DNA of 64,000 nucleotides from contig SSMU01000023.1 of assembly GCA_004799545.1 (NCBI GenBank), positions 434,001 through 498,000 on the forward strand, read 5' to 3'. Shown here piece by piece: positions 21,452 to 29,164 of the stretch. A program made the position numbers and the translations under genes. How positions within the stretch are numbered: the first letter of the stretch is position 1; each line of letters begins with the position of its first letter. Below the pieces are notes generated by a model that searched no databases, was not told where the DNA came from, and was given only the letters and a program-made list of their open reading frames with translations. The DNA is from Phenylobacterium sp. (lineage in GTDB: Bacteria > Pseudomonadota > Alphaproteobacteria > Caulobacterales > Caulobacteraceae).

Positions 21452-21715
21452 ATGGTCAGCGTCCTGATCCCCTCGCAGCTCACCGCCTACACCGAGGGCG
21501 CCACGCGCGTGCCGGCGGCCGGCCAAACGGTGGACGCGGTGTTGCGGGACCTCGACGCCCGCTTCCCCGGTCTGCGCTTTCGGGTGGTGGACGAGCAGAA
21601 CCGCGTCCGCCGGCACATGCGGATCTTCGTCGGTCGGGAGGAGACCCGCACCGTCGGCCGATCCCTGGCCGACGGTGACGAGCTGCTGATCTTCGGCGCG
21701 CTTTCCGGCGGTTAG
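21452..21715 (+). CDS. MoaD/ThiS-family small protein with C-terminal Gly-Gly
   Basis: An 87-residue ubiquitin-fold protein. It begins MVSVLIPSQLTAYTEGA, has a DGDELLIFGALSGG end, and finishes in the Gly-Gly that MoaD and ThiS use for adenylation and thiocarboxylation. No MoaE, MoeB, ThiF or ThiG is near. The ATG directly follows the stop of the BNR protein, so the two are almost surely co-translated. It might be a sulfur carrier or a protein modifier; neither is shown. Its stop overlaps the serA stop on the other strand. Confidence 0.85.
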   Translation: MVSVLIPSQLTAYTEGATRVPAAGQTVDAVLRDLDARFPGLRFRVVDEQNRVRRHMRIFVGREETRTVGRSLADGDELLIFGALSGG

Positions 21716-23286
21716 AAGCCCAGCGCGCGGGCCTCCTTGACGTGCGGCAGGGCGCGGATCTTCTCCATCAGGTCGCTGGAGGGCGCCTGGTCGACGCCCA
21801 CCAGGGCGATCGCCTCCTCGCCGGCCGCCACACGGCCCAGGTTGAAGGTGGCGATATTGACGCCCGCCTCGGCCACCTGGGCGCTGAAGCCGGCGATGAA
21901 GCCGGGCTTATCGAGGTTGTTCACGTAGATCATGGTCGGCGAGAACGGCGCGTCCAGGTCCATGCCCTTCACCTCGACCACCCGCGGCGCGCCGGCCATC
22001 ACGGTGCCGGCGAAGGACCGCTTGCCCTTCTCGGTGTTGACGGTGATGCGGATCAGGCTGTCGTAGATCGGGCTGTCGTCCTGCTTGGACTCCGAGACGG
22101 TGATGCCGCGCTCCTTCGCCACCGCCGGCGCGGAGACCATGTTGATCTCGGCCAGCATGGGCCGCATGACGCCGGCCAGGCAGGCGGCGGTCAGCGGGCG
22201 GGTATTGAGCTGGGTGACGTCGCCCTCGTAGGCGATGTCGATGGCCTTCACCCCGAAGTCGACCATCTGGCCGGCCAGCAGGCCGAGCTTGTCGGCGAGC
22301 GCCACGAAGGGCTTCAGCCGCGGCGCCTCTTCCGCCGTGACCGAGGGGCTGTTCAGCGCATTGGTGACGGCGCCGGTGAGCAGATAGTCGCTCATCTGCT
22401 CGGCGACCTGCAGGGCGACGTTCTCCTGCGCCTCGACGGTGGAGGCGCCCAGGTGCGGGGTGGCGACGAAGTTCTCAGCCCCGAACAGCGGGTTCTCCTT
22501 GGCTGGCTCCTCGACGAAGACGTCGAAGCCGGCCCCGCCCACATGGCCTTCGTCCAGCAGCTTGCGCAGCGCCGCCTCGTCGACCAGGCCGCCGCGCGCG
22601 CAGTTGACGATCAGCACGCCCTTCTTGGTCTTGGCCAGGTTCTTGGCCGATAGGATGTTGCGGGTCTTCTCGGTGAGCGGGGTGTGCAGCGTGATCACGT
22701 CCGCGCGCTTCAGGAGCGCGTCGAGCTCGACCTTCTCGACGCCGATCTCCACCGCCCGCTCCGGCGACAGGAAGGGGTCGTAGGCGATGACGTGCATCTT
22801 CAGGCCGTTGGCGCGGTCGGCGACGATGCCGCCGATATTGCCGGCCCCGATCAGGCCGAGCGTCTTGCCGTAGAGCTCGACGCCCATGAAGCGGTTCTTC
22901 TCCCACTTGCCGGCCTGGGTCGACTGGTCGGCGGCGGGCAGCTGGCGGGCCAGGGCGAACATCATGGCGATGGCGTGCTCGGCGGTGGTGATCGAGTTGC
23001 CGAAGGGCGTGTTCATCACCACGATCCCGGCGGCGGTGGCCGCGGGGATGTCGACGTTGTCGACCCCGATGCCGGCCCGGCCGATCACCTTGAGGTTCTT
23101 CGCGACGGCGATGACCTCCTTGTCGGCCTTGGTGGCGGAGCGGACGGCGAGGCCGTCGTAGTCGCCGATGATCTTGAGCAGCTCGTCCTTCGAGAGGCCG
23201 GTCTTCACGTCGGCGTCGACGCCGCGCTCGGCGAAGATGTTGATGGCGGCGGGTGAGAGTTTGTCGGCGATCAGCACGCGGGGCAT
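21712..23286 (-). CDS. serA: D-3-phosphoglycerate dehydrogenase
   Basis: A 524-residue long-form enzyme oxidising 3-phosphoglycerate to 3-phosphohydroxypyruvate, the first step of serine synthesis. The NAD-binding GAGNIGGIVADRANGL, the catalytic Arg region NCARGGLVDEAAL and the histidine in ATPHLGASTVEAQ are present. An intervening domain and a C-terminal ACT domain (NNLDKPGFIAGFSAQVAEAG) follow, so serine feedback is possible. It is the second gene after serC in the same direction, 84 bases apart, with a palindromic unit between them. Confidence 0.96.
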   Translation of the reverse strand: MPRVLIADKLSPAAINIFAERGVDADVKTGLSKDELLKIIGDYDGLAVRSATKADKEVIAVAKNLKVIGRAGIGVDNVDIPAATAAGIVVMNTPFGNSITTAEHAIAMMFALARQLPAADQSTQAGKWEKNRFMGVELYGKTLGLIGAGNIGGIVADRANGLKMHVIAYDPFLSPERAVEIGVEKVELDALLKRADVITLHTPLTEKTRNILSAKNLAKTKKGVLIVNCARGGLVDEAALRKLLDEGHVGGAGFDVFVEEPAKENPLFGAENFVATPHLGASTVEAQENVALQVAEQMSDYLLTGAVTNALNSPSVTAEEAPRLKPFVALADKLGLLAGQMVDFGVKAIDIAYEGDVTQLNTRPLTAACLAGVMRPMLAEINMVSAPAVAKERGITVSESKQDDSPIYDSLIRITVNTEKGKRSFAGTVMAGAPRVVEVKGMDLDAPFSPTMIYVNNLDKPGFIAGFSAQVAEAGVNIATFNLGRVAAGEEAIALVGVDQAPSSDLMEKIRALPHVKEARALGF

Positions 23287-23308
23287 GGGTGGATTTCCTG
23301 TCGGAAGT

Positions 23309-23333
23309 CCCTCCCCACACGCGGTGGGGAGGG
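23309..23333. repeat. REP-like palindromic unit between serC and serA
   Basis: A perfect 10-bp inverted repeat (CCCTCCCCAC/GTGGGGAGGG) with a five-base loop sits in the 84-base serC-serA gap. Its core TCCCTCCCC/GGGGAGGG matches the hairpin at 41853-41881, suggesting a dispersed element. It may stabilise serC mRNA or reduce readthrough into serA. Confidence 0.6.
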
Positions 23334-23370
23334 GGATTCGGGAAGCGGACGAAGGGCGCCTAGGCGCCGC

Positions 23371-24558
23371 TCAGGCGGCCGCGAGTTCGGAGACGGTGGT
23401 CGCGAAGGCCCAGTCAAGCCACGGCATCAGCGCCTCCAGATCGGAGGCGTCGATCGTGGCTCCGCACCAGATCCGCAAGCCGGGCGGGGCGTCGCGGTAG
23501 CCGCCGACGTCGAGGGCGACGCCTTCCTTCTCCAGGGCCGAGGCCAGCTTCTTGGCGAAGTCGGCCTGGGCTTCGTCGGAGAGGCCGGTGACCCGGGGAT
23601 CGATGACCTTCAGGCAGACCGAGGTGTTCGACCGGATCGAGGGGTCTTCCGCCAGGAAGGCGACCCAGGCGGTCTTCTGCGCCCAGGCCTCGAGCACCGC
23701 GAGGTTGCTGTCGGCGCGGCGGCGGAGTTCCGTCAGGCCGCCGATCGAGGTCGCCCACTTGGCGGCGTCGAGGAAGTCTTCGACGCAGAGCATGGACGGC
23801 GTGTTGATCGTCGCGCCCTCGAAGATCTCGGCGTTGAGCTTGCCGCCCCCCCCTTCTTTCTTTGGGGAGGTCATGCGGAACAGCTTCGGCATGGGCCACG
23901 GCGGGGCGTAGCTCTCCAGCCTCGCCACCGCCCGCGGCGAGAGCACGATCACGCCGTGCGCCGCCTCGCCGCCCAGGGCCTTCTGCCAGGAGAAGGTGAC
24001 CACATCGAGCTTGGCCCAGTCGAGGTCCTGGGCGAAGGCGGCGCTGGTGGCGTCGCAGATGGTGATCCCCTCGCGGTCGGCGGCGATGAAGGCCCCGTCC
24101 GGCACGCGCACGCCGGAGGTGGTGCCGTTCCAGGTGAACACCAGGTCGGCGTCCTTCCGCACCTTCGAAAGGTCGGGCAGCTGGCCATAGGGCGCATCCA
24201 GCACCTCGGCCTCGATCTTCAGCTGCTTGGTCACGTCGGTGACCCAGTCCTTGCCGAAGCTCTCGAAGGCCAGCAGCTGCACCGGACGACCGCCCAGCAT
24301 CGCCCACATGGCCATCTCCACCGCGCCGGTGTCGGAGCCGGCGACGATGCCGATCAGGTGGTCGTCGGGGACCTCCAACAGCTCTCGGGTCCGGTCGATC
24401 GCCTCCTTGAGGCGCGCCTTGCCGAGCTTGGAGCGGTGGGACCGCCCAAGGACCGCGTTCTGGAGAATGTCGGGATTCCATCCGGGGCGCTTGGCGCAGG
24501 GGCCGGACGAGAATTCGGCGCGCGCCGGCCGCATGGCCGGCTTGGCGGGGGTGGTCAT
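23371..24558 (-). CDS. serC: Phosphoserine aminotransferase
   Basis: A 395-residue PLP enzyme converting phosphohydroxypyruvate to phosphoserine. The PLP lysine is in [14 protein letters not shown], and [13 protein letters not shown] at the N-terminus and [15 protein letters not shown] are family-typical. The ATG at 24558 has a GGGAGA ribosome site eight bases before it; longer in-frame starts fall inside the leader. An in-frame segment, SPKKEGGGG, is encoded by a run of eight G (23846-23853 on the minus strand) and looks inserted relative to the usual family sequence. First gene of serC-serA. Confidence 0.95.
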   Translation of the reverse strand: MTTPAKPAMRPARAEFSSGPCAKRPGWNPDILQNAVLGRSHRSKLGKARLKEAIDRTRELLEVPDDHLIGIVAGSDTGAVEMAMWAMLGGRPVQLLAFESFGKDWVTDVTKQLKIEAEVLDAPYGQLPDLSKVRKDADLVFTWNGTTSGVRVPDGAFIAADREGITICDATSAAFAQDLDWAKLDVVTFSWQKALGGEAAHGVIVLSPRAVARLESYAPPWPMPKLFRMTSPKKEGGGGKLNAEIFEGATINTPSMLCVEDFLDAAKWATSIGGLTELRRRADSNLAVLEAWAQKTAWVAFLAEDPSIRSNTSVCLKVIDPRVTGLSDEAQADFAKKLASALEKEGVALDVGGYRDAPPGLRIWCGATIDASDLEALMPWLDWAFATTVSELAAA

Positions 24559-24680
24559 AGCGATGTCTCCCATCCTTACAGATGAGCAGCGTCCCGTTGG
24601 GAGGACGTGGCCCGCCGGCCAAGAACCCGAGTTCGTGCTGCGGTGCAAGAGAGGTTTTCTGAAAACCGCCGTAGGGCGGC
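24559..24680 (-). ncRNA. serC leader RNA candidate (5' UTR of serC-serA)
   Basis: The 120 bases before serC contain several inverted repeats on the RNA strand: GGTTTT-CAG-AAAACC (24653-24667), CGTCC/GGACG (24590-24607), and CATC/GATG next to the GGGAGA ribosome site. CUCCC upstream could pair with that GGGAG. Rfam describes a serC leader in alphaproteobacteria before serC-serA, with a final stem overlapping the ribosome site; position and layout fit. Exact boundaries and family membership were not tested by covariance search. Confidence 0.6.
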
Positions 24681-24681
24681 G

Positions 24682-25146
24682 CTATGGCGCGGCTTCGGCG
24701 AGGGCGGGAGCGGGAGCGGGAGCGGTTGCAATCTGGCGGCGGCGTGTCCAAGCGGTCACGGTGCCGACGAAGAGAGCCAGGTTCACACCGAAGAAGTCGA
24801 CGTCACTGACCACCATGTAAAGAAGGTCGCCGTGCCGCTCGAGCACGAAGTAATAGGCGTTGAGCCCAAACAGAAGCGCGTAGAGCAGCATCACCACGCC
24901 GAGCCACAGGCTCGCGTAGCGCAAGGTCAAGGCGAGCAGGACGAGGGCCGTGAGCCCGTCATTACAGAGAGCGGCGACCTGCAGGGCCCCGCCGTGGAAG
25001 ATCATCTGCCTTGCGAAGGCGACCGCAAGGTTGGCGATAATCACGCCTGCGCCCAGGCGTTCCGCCGCATCGCCCTTCACCAGGGCCAGCAGGCAATTGA
25101 GCAACCCGAGAAAGGCTGCAGCCAGAATTGCGATCAAAATAGGCAT
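24682..25146 (-). CDS. Small integral membrane protein of unknown function
   Basis: A 154-residue protein with about four hydrophobic segments, starting MPILIAILAAAFLGLLNCLL and ending in an Ala/Pro-rich cytoplasmic tail (ATAPAPAPALAEAAP). I do not recognise a family. It lies 69 bases after another small unknown gene on the same strand. Its ribosome site and start codon are inside a 13-bp hairpin (25146-25180), suggesting translational control. The stop is two bases from the serC leader region, so transcription could run on into serC. Confidence 0.7.
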   Translation of the reverse strand: MPILIAILAAAFLGLLNCLLALVKGDAAERLGAGVIIANLAVAFARQMIFHGGALQVAALCNDGLTALVLLALTLRYASLWLGVVMLLYALLFGLNAYYFVLERHGDLLYMVVSDVDFFGVNLALFVGTVTAWTRRRQIATAPAPAPALAEAAP

Positions 25147-25180
25147 GCTGCACCCCTTAAAACCGACAAGGGGTGCAGCA
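25146..25180 (-). promoter_or_regulatory. Hairpin enclosing the ribosome site and start of the 154-aa membrane gene
   Basis: On the minus strand a 13-bp perfect stem (TGCTGCACCCCTT/AAGGGGTGCAGCA) with a nine-base loop ends on the A of the ATG. The AAGGGG that would pair with 16S rRNA is buried in it. No T-run follows, so it is less likely to be a terminator for the gene before it. Confidence 0.7.
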
Positions 25181-25215
25181 ACAGTTAAAGAATGGAAAGG
25201 TTAGCTTAGCTCAGC

Positions 25216-25545
25216 TTAGCCGACGTCGCGCATCGTAACCGCTTCGGCGGCCGCACCCGTCGTGAAGGTGCAATCCATGTTGGTGCGGATGCCGAGGCGA
25301 AGCTTGGCTTCGGCCAGCTCGCCGTGCACGGCCACCATCGCCGTGCGGGCTTCGCTCAGCGCCTTCATGGCGTCCATCAGCTTGGCTTGAGCATCGTCCG
25401 CAAACGTCATGGGCGCGTTGACGTCCTGACGGGCCTTGAGCATCACGCTCAGGAGCTCCGCCGTCTCAGCGAACGCGCCATCCACCGCCGCCTCGGTCGC
25501 CAGCAACTGCTGGTTCACGCGCTGCGCCACAAAAATCTTTTCCAT
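25216..25545 (-). CDS. Small helical protein of unknown function
   Basis: A 109-residue protein starting MEKIFVAQRVNQQLLATEAA, with a GGGGGT ribosome site before the ATG at 25545. The middle is Ala/Leu-rich and predicted helical, with no signal peptide or membrane segment. The C-terminus (TNMDCTFTTGAAAEAVTMRD) has the only cysteine. I do not recognise it. It ends in tandem in-frame TAA stops and is followed by the small membrane-protein gene, with which it probably forms a transcript. It is divergent from a histidine kinase gene. Confidence 0.65.
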   Translation of the reverse strand: MEKIFVAQRVNQQLLATEAAVDGAFAETAELLSVMLKARQDVNAPMTFADDAQAKLMDAMKALSEARTAMVAVHGELAEAKLRLGIRTNMDCTFTTGAAAEAVTMRDVG

Positions 25546-25781
25546 GAAATGACCCCCACAATGGCCGTTAACAAAACTCCCGATGTCACGGTAAATGAAT
25601 GGTAAAGCTTCGGCCACCCCATTCATAAGTTGTTAACCAAAAAACACGCCCTCAGGGGTTGTGGTGTTGCCGCAATGCAACGATTTCCCGCGTAGCGTGT
25701 GGCTTTGACGCGCGCACGGTGAGCGAACCGTTAGGATTCGGCGGGTAAAACTGCGGACCTGTACGGTTACTCCCGAGCGTC
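25546..25781. promoter_or_regulatory. AT-richer divergent region before the small gene and the histidine kinase
   Basis: 236 bases with lower GC than the surroundings and no gene. It holds a direct repeat of GGTAAA with 11-base spacing (25590-25606) and two TTAAC-containing sites near 25568 and 25633. The second reads TTCA-N7-TTAAC, a poor match to the CtrA box TTAA-N7-TTAA. These are likely regulatory but the regulator is unknown. Confidence 0.4.
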
Positions 25782-27692
25782 ATGACGCAAGATTCGCGAC
25801 CCGCCCCGTCCGCTCCCGTGACGACGTTCCACGTCCGCGTGGCCAGCGTGGGGCTGATCACGACCATCGTCGTGCTGGTCGCCGCCTGCCTGACTTTCAT
25901 GCTGCAGCAGTGGGCGGTGGCCCGTGCGCAGTCGCACCTGACCTCGCAATCCCTAGCTCAGATCACCGCCACCACGGCGGGCTCGGCGATCGGCCGCAGC
26001 GACGCGGCTGACGTCCAGGCGCCGCTGAGCGCGCTGGCGGCCAACCCGGCCGTGATCTCCGCCCGCCTCGTCGACACCCAGGGGCGCACCCTCGCCCTCT
26101 ACCAGGCGCCATCTCGCTCCGCGGCCGACGCCGACGTGGTCGTGGCCCCGGTGCGCGATGGGGCCGGCACGATCGGCCACCTCAGCCTTTCCGTGGCCGA
26201 GCCCTCGATCTTGCCCAGCTTGCCCAAATACATCGCGCTGAGCTTCATCCTGCTGTTCGGCGGCGGTGGCATGGCGGTCTTCCTGGCCCGCAGCTTGGCG
26301 CGGCGGGTGATCGCGCCGGTGCAGCGGCTGTCGGACGCCATGCACAAGGTGGCCGCCGGCGGCAGCTTCGAGCCGGTCGAGATCAAGGCGCAGGACGAGC
26401 TGTTCCGCGGCCTGACCGCCAGCTTCAACAACCTGCTGGCCAAGCTCGCCGAGCGCGAGGACGACCTGAAGGCCGCCATGCGCGAGCTGGAGCAGGCCCG
26501 CGACGAGGCCAACGCCGCCAACGTGCTCAAGACCCAGTTCTTGGCCAATATGAGCCACGAGATCCGCACCCCGCTGAACGGCGTCCTGGCCATGGCCGAG
26601 GTGATGTCCATGGGCGACCTCGCCGAGGTGCAGCGCGACCGTCTGGACGTGATCCGCCAGTCCGGCAGCCTGCTGCTGGCGGTGCTCAACGACGTGCTGG
26701 ACCTTTCGAAGATCGAGGCCGGCAAGCTGTCCCTGGTGGTCGACGACTTCGAGCTCGAGCCGACCATGATCTCGGCCTCCGAAGGCTTCCGGGTGATGGG
26801 CGCGACCAAGGGCCTGGCCTTCTCCTTCGAGGTCGCCGAGGCGGCGCAGGGCTGGTGGCGCGGCGACGCCGACCGGCTGCGCCAGATCGTCGGCAACCTG
26901 TTGTCCAACGCCGTCAAGTTCACCCCGCGCGGTTCGGTGGCCGCCAAGGTCGACATCTCGGCCGAGACCGGCGCCTTGCACATCGTGGTCGCCGACACCG
27001 GCGTGGGCATCGCGCCGGAGAAGCTGCCCACCCTGTTCGAAAAGTTCACCCAGGCCGACAACTCCGCCACCCGCCGGTTCGGCGGCACCGGCCTGGGGCT
27101 CGCCATCTGCCGCGAGCTGACCCAGATGATGGGCGGGGCGATCAATGTGGAGACCCGCGAGGGCGTGGGCTCGACCTTCACCGTCGAGCTGCCGCTGGAG
27201 CGCGGCGCCCCGGTCGAAGCGGCCGAGACGGTGGCCGACACCCACGACGACGGCGACCTGCGCCTGCTGGCCGCCGAGGACAATCCCACCAACCGCCAGG
27301 TGCTGCAGGCGGTCATGGATTCGCTCGGCATCGATATCGATATCGTCCCCGACGGCCACGAGGCCGTGGAGGCCTGGCGGCACGGCGGCTACGACCTGAT
27401 CCTGATGGACATCCAGATGCCGGTGATGGACGGCATCGCCGCGGCCCGCGAGATCCGCGCCGTCGAGGTCGCCGAACAGCGCCGCCGCACCCCGATCGTG
27501 GCGCTCACCGCCAACGCCCTGACCCACCAGATCGAGGAATACCTGGCGGCCGGCATGGACGGTCACGTCGCCAAGCCGATCGAGATCGCCAAGCTCTACG
27601 ACGCGATCAGCACCGCCCTGAACGCGGCGGCCACCGGAGCGGCGGGCCAATCGACGCCGGCCACCGACGCTCAGATCCGCGCCGCCGGCTGA
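25782..27692 (+). CDS. Hybrid sensor histidine kinase/response regulator
   Basis: A 636-residue membrane kinase. Transmembrane helices lie near residues 20-43 and 147-170 and bracket a roughly 100-residue periplasmic sensor. A HAMP domain follows, then HisKA with the phospho-acceptor His259 in NMSHEIRTPLNGVL. The ATPase domain has DTGVGIAPEKL and GTGLGLAICRELT, and the receiver domain has Asp543 in LILMDIQMPVMDG. There is no C-terminal Hpt, so phosphate must pass to a separate Hpt protein. Signal unknown; the neighbouring small genes are divergent candidates for its regulon. No cognate regulator is adjacent. Confidence 0.93.
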   Translation: MTQDSRPAPSAPVTTFHVRVASVGLITTIVVLVAACLTFMLQQWAVARAQSHLTSQSLAQITATTAGSAIGRSDAADVQAPLSALAANPAVISARLVDTQGRTLALYQAPSRSAADADVVVAPVRDGAGTIGHLSLSVAEPSILPSLPKYIALSFILLFGGGGMAVFLARSLARRVIAPVQRLSDAMHKVAAGGSFEPVEIKAQDELFRGLTASFNNLLAKLAEREDDLKAAMRELEQARDEANAANVLKTQFLANMSHEIRTPLNGVLAMAEVMSMGDLAEVQRDRLDVIRQSGSLLLAVLNDVLDLSKIEAGKLSLVVDDFELEPTMISASEGFRVMGATKGLAFSFEVAEAAQGWWRGDADRLRQIVGNLLSNAVKFTPRGSVAAKVDISAETGALHIVVADTGVGIAPEKLPTLFEKFTQADNSATRRFGGTGLGLAICRELTQMMGGAINVETREGVGSTFTVELPLERGAPVEAAETVADTHDDGDLRLLAAEDNPTNRQVLQAVMDSLGIDIDIVPDGHEAVEAWRHGGYDLILMDIQMPVMDGIAAAREIRAVEVAEQRRRTPIVALTANALTHQIEEYLAAGMDGHVAKPIEIAKLYDAISTALNAAATGAAGQSTPATDAQIRAAG

Positions 27693-27711
27693 ACGACCCA
27701 CAAGGCGGACC

Positions 27712-28527
27712 TCAGGGCGCCGCCCGCAACTCGCCATCGAGCATGGTCACCGCTCCGCCCCGCAACAGCACGCGGTCGCCGCGATGTTCGCAGTCGAGAT
27801 CGCCGCCGCGGCCCGGATAGGCCTGGTGGAACCTCACCCGCGGCCGGCCGAGCTTTTCGGCGAACAGCGGGGTCAGGATGCAATGCAGGGAGCCGGTCGC
27901 CGGATCTTCCGGGATGCCGGAGCCGGGCGCGAAGAACCGGTCGACCACGTCATAGGCCTGGCCCTCGGCGATCGCCGCCACCCCGACGTTGCCGCGGCCG
28001 AGGGTGGCGGCGCGCGAGACGTCGTGCAGGCGGGCGAGATCGGGCGTCAGGCCGCGGACCGCCGCCTCGTCCTTGAGGACCGCCACCAGATAAGGTCCGG
28101 CCCAGACCTCTTCGGGTTCGACGCCCAGGGCCTCCGCGAGCCCTGACGGCGGATCGATGCGGCGCGGCGGCTGGGCGGGGAAGTCCATCTCGTAGAGATC
28201 GCCGGTCCGGCGCACGCTCAGCGGCCCGGACTGGGTGTCGAACACCAGCGCCTCCGCCGCGAGGCCCAGTTCGGCGAACAGCACATGGCCCGAGGCCAGG
28301 GTGGCGTGGCCGCAGAGCGGCACCTCGAGCGCCGGCGTGAACCAGCGCAGGCCGAAGCGTGCGGGATCGGCGGTCTTTAGCAGGAAGGCGGTCTCGGCCT
28401 GGTTGTTCTCCGCCGCCAGCGCCTGCATCCAGGCGGCGGCCGGCCAGGCGTCCAGAGGCTCCAGCACACAGGCCGGATTGCCGCGGAACGGGCCGCTGGC
28501 GAAGGCGTCGACGGTCCACTGGCGCAT
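27712..28527 (-). CDS. PhzF-family isomerase-like protein
   Basis: A 271-residue protein of the PhzF/diaminopimelate-epimerase-like fold. [20 protein letters not shown] is the classic PhzF start, the catalytic glutamate is in [11 protein letters not shown], and a C-terminal [12 protein letters not shown] matches the second half. No phenazine genes are near, so the substrate is probably unrelated to phenazine. The start at 28527 follows a CAGGAG site. A well-placed promoter with a 20-bp palindrome over its -35 lies just upstream. Confidence 0.9.
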   Translation of the reverse strand: MRQWTVDAFASGPFRGNPACVLEPLDAWPAAAWMQALAAENNQAETAFLLKTADPARFGLRWFTPALEVPLCGHATLASGHVLFAELGLAAEALVFDTQSGPLSVRRTGDLYEMDFPAQPPRRIDPPSGLAEALGVEPEEVWAGPYLVAVLKDEAAVRGLTPDLARLHDVSRAATLGRGNVGVAAIAEGQAYDVVDRFFAPGSGIPEDPATGSLHCILTPLFAEKLGRPRVRFHQAYPGRGGDLDCEHRGDRVLLRGGAVTMLDGELRAAP

Positions 28528-28556
28528 GGCGGGCTCCTGGCAAGGCTGCAGCGCTT

Positions 28557-28594
28557 CAGATAGCGACGCCGGGCAATTAGCCAAGTGGCTAATT
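28557..28594 (-). promoter_or_regulatory. phzF-like gene promoter with a 20-bp palindromic operator
   Basis: On the minus strand TTGGCT (28579-28584) and TATCTG (28557-28562) are 16 bases apart, followed by a short 5' UTR with CAGGAG. A perfect inverted repeat AATTAGCC-AAGT-GGCTAATT (28575-28594) covers the -35 and reaches the stop codon of the upstream gene. It may bind a dimeric repressor; a terminator role is less likely because no T-run follows. Confidence 0.6.
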
Positions 28595-29164
28595 CGCCAC
28601 AATCAGCTCCGGCCAGCGCGCCTGGGCCGAGGCGGCGGTGCGGGCGAAGCCGTTGGTGACGCGCGTCGGGTTGGGCCGCAGGCGCAGGGCGAACAGGTCT
28701 TCCAGGCCGAACGGGGCGACCACCGTCAGCCGGTCGTCCGGCTCCAGCCGCGCGCCCACGGCGAACAGCGGGCTGACGAACCGCGTCAAAGCCTCGGCCG
28801 TGGAGCCCAGCGGCGCGTAGGGCTCACCGAACTTGCCCTCGAACCAGAGGTGCACGCGGGCCTGGTTGCGCACCTCGACCATCTCCCTGAGCGGCGGCTC
28901 GAAGGCGGCCGCGACGCGCCGGATCACCCGGTCCTCCGCTTCGTAGGAGACGTTGGCGGCGTCGTGGTAGCCGAGGTCGTAGTCTTTGATGCCGTAGTCC
29001 GGATCGCGGGCGGTCAGGTGGTTGAGCACCCGCTGGTAGACGGCCCCGGAGAAGATCAGCCAGTCCGGCAAGTCGAGCTCGCGTGCAGTCGTGAGCACCC
29101 GCATCAGCGACGGCGATCCACGGACGATCGCCTCGAGCCTCTGGTCCAGCCCGTCCCCGCTCAT
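28589..29164 (-). CDS. Nucleotidyltransferase family protein (DUF925-like)
   Basis: A 191-residue protein similar to the COG3575/nucleotidyltransferase_6 family: [20 protein letters not shown], then [15 protein letters not shown] holding the acidic residues, and [15 protein letters not shown] near the end. Cytoplasmic; substrate unknown. The start overlaps the thiD stop by four bases, so it is coupled to thiamine pyrimidine kinase, but a link to thiamine is not shown. Confidence 0.85.
   Translation of the reverse strand: MSGDGLDQRLEAIVRGSPSLMRVLTTARELDLPDWLIFSGAVYQRVLNHLTARDPDYGIKDYDLGYHDAANVSYEAEDRVIRRVAAAFEPPLREMVEVRNQARVHLWFEGKFGEPYAPLGSTAEALTRFVSPLFAVGARLEPDDRLTVVAPFGLEDLFALRLRPNPTRVTNGFARTAASAQARWPELIVAN

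Noticed and set aside
25568..25638. CtrA-type binding sites upstream of the histidine kinase
   Set aside because: The best match (TTCA-N7-TTAAC) has one mismatch in a short motif and the second site lacks a partner half, so chance is likely in AT-richer DNA.
27712..28527. Phenazine biosynthesis cluster
   Set aside because: Only a PhzF-fold gene is present; no phzA-E or phzG genes are adjacent.
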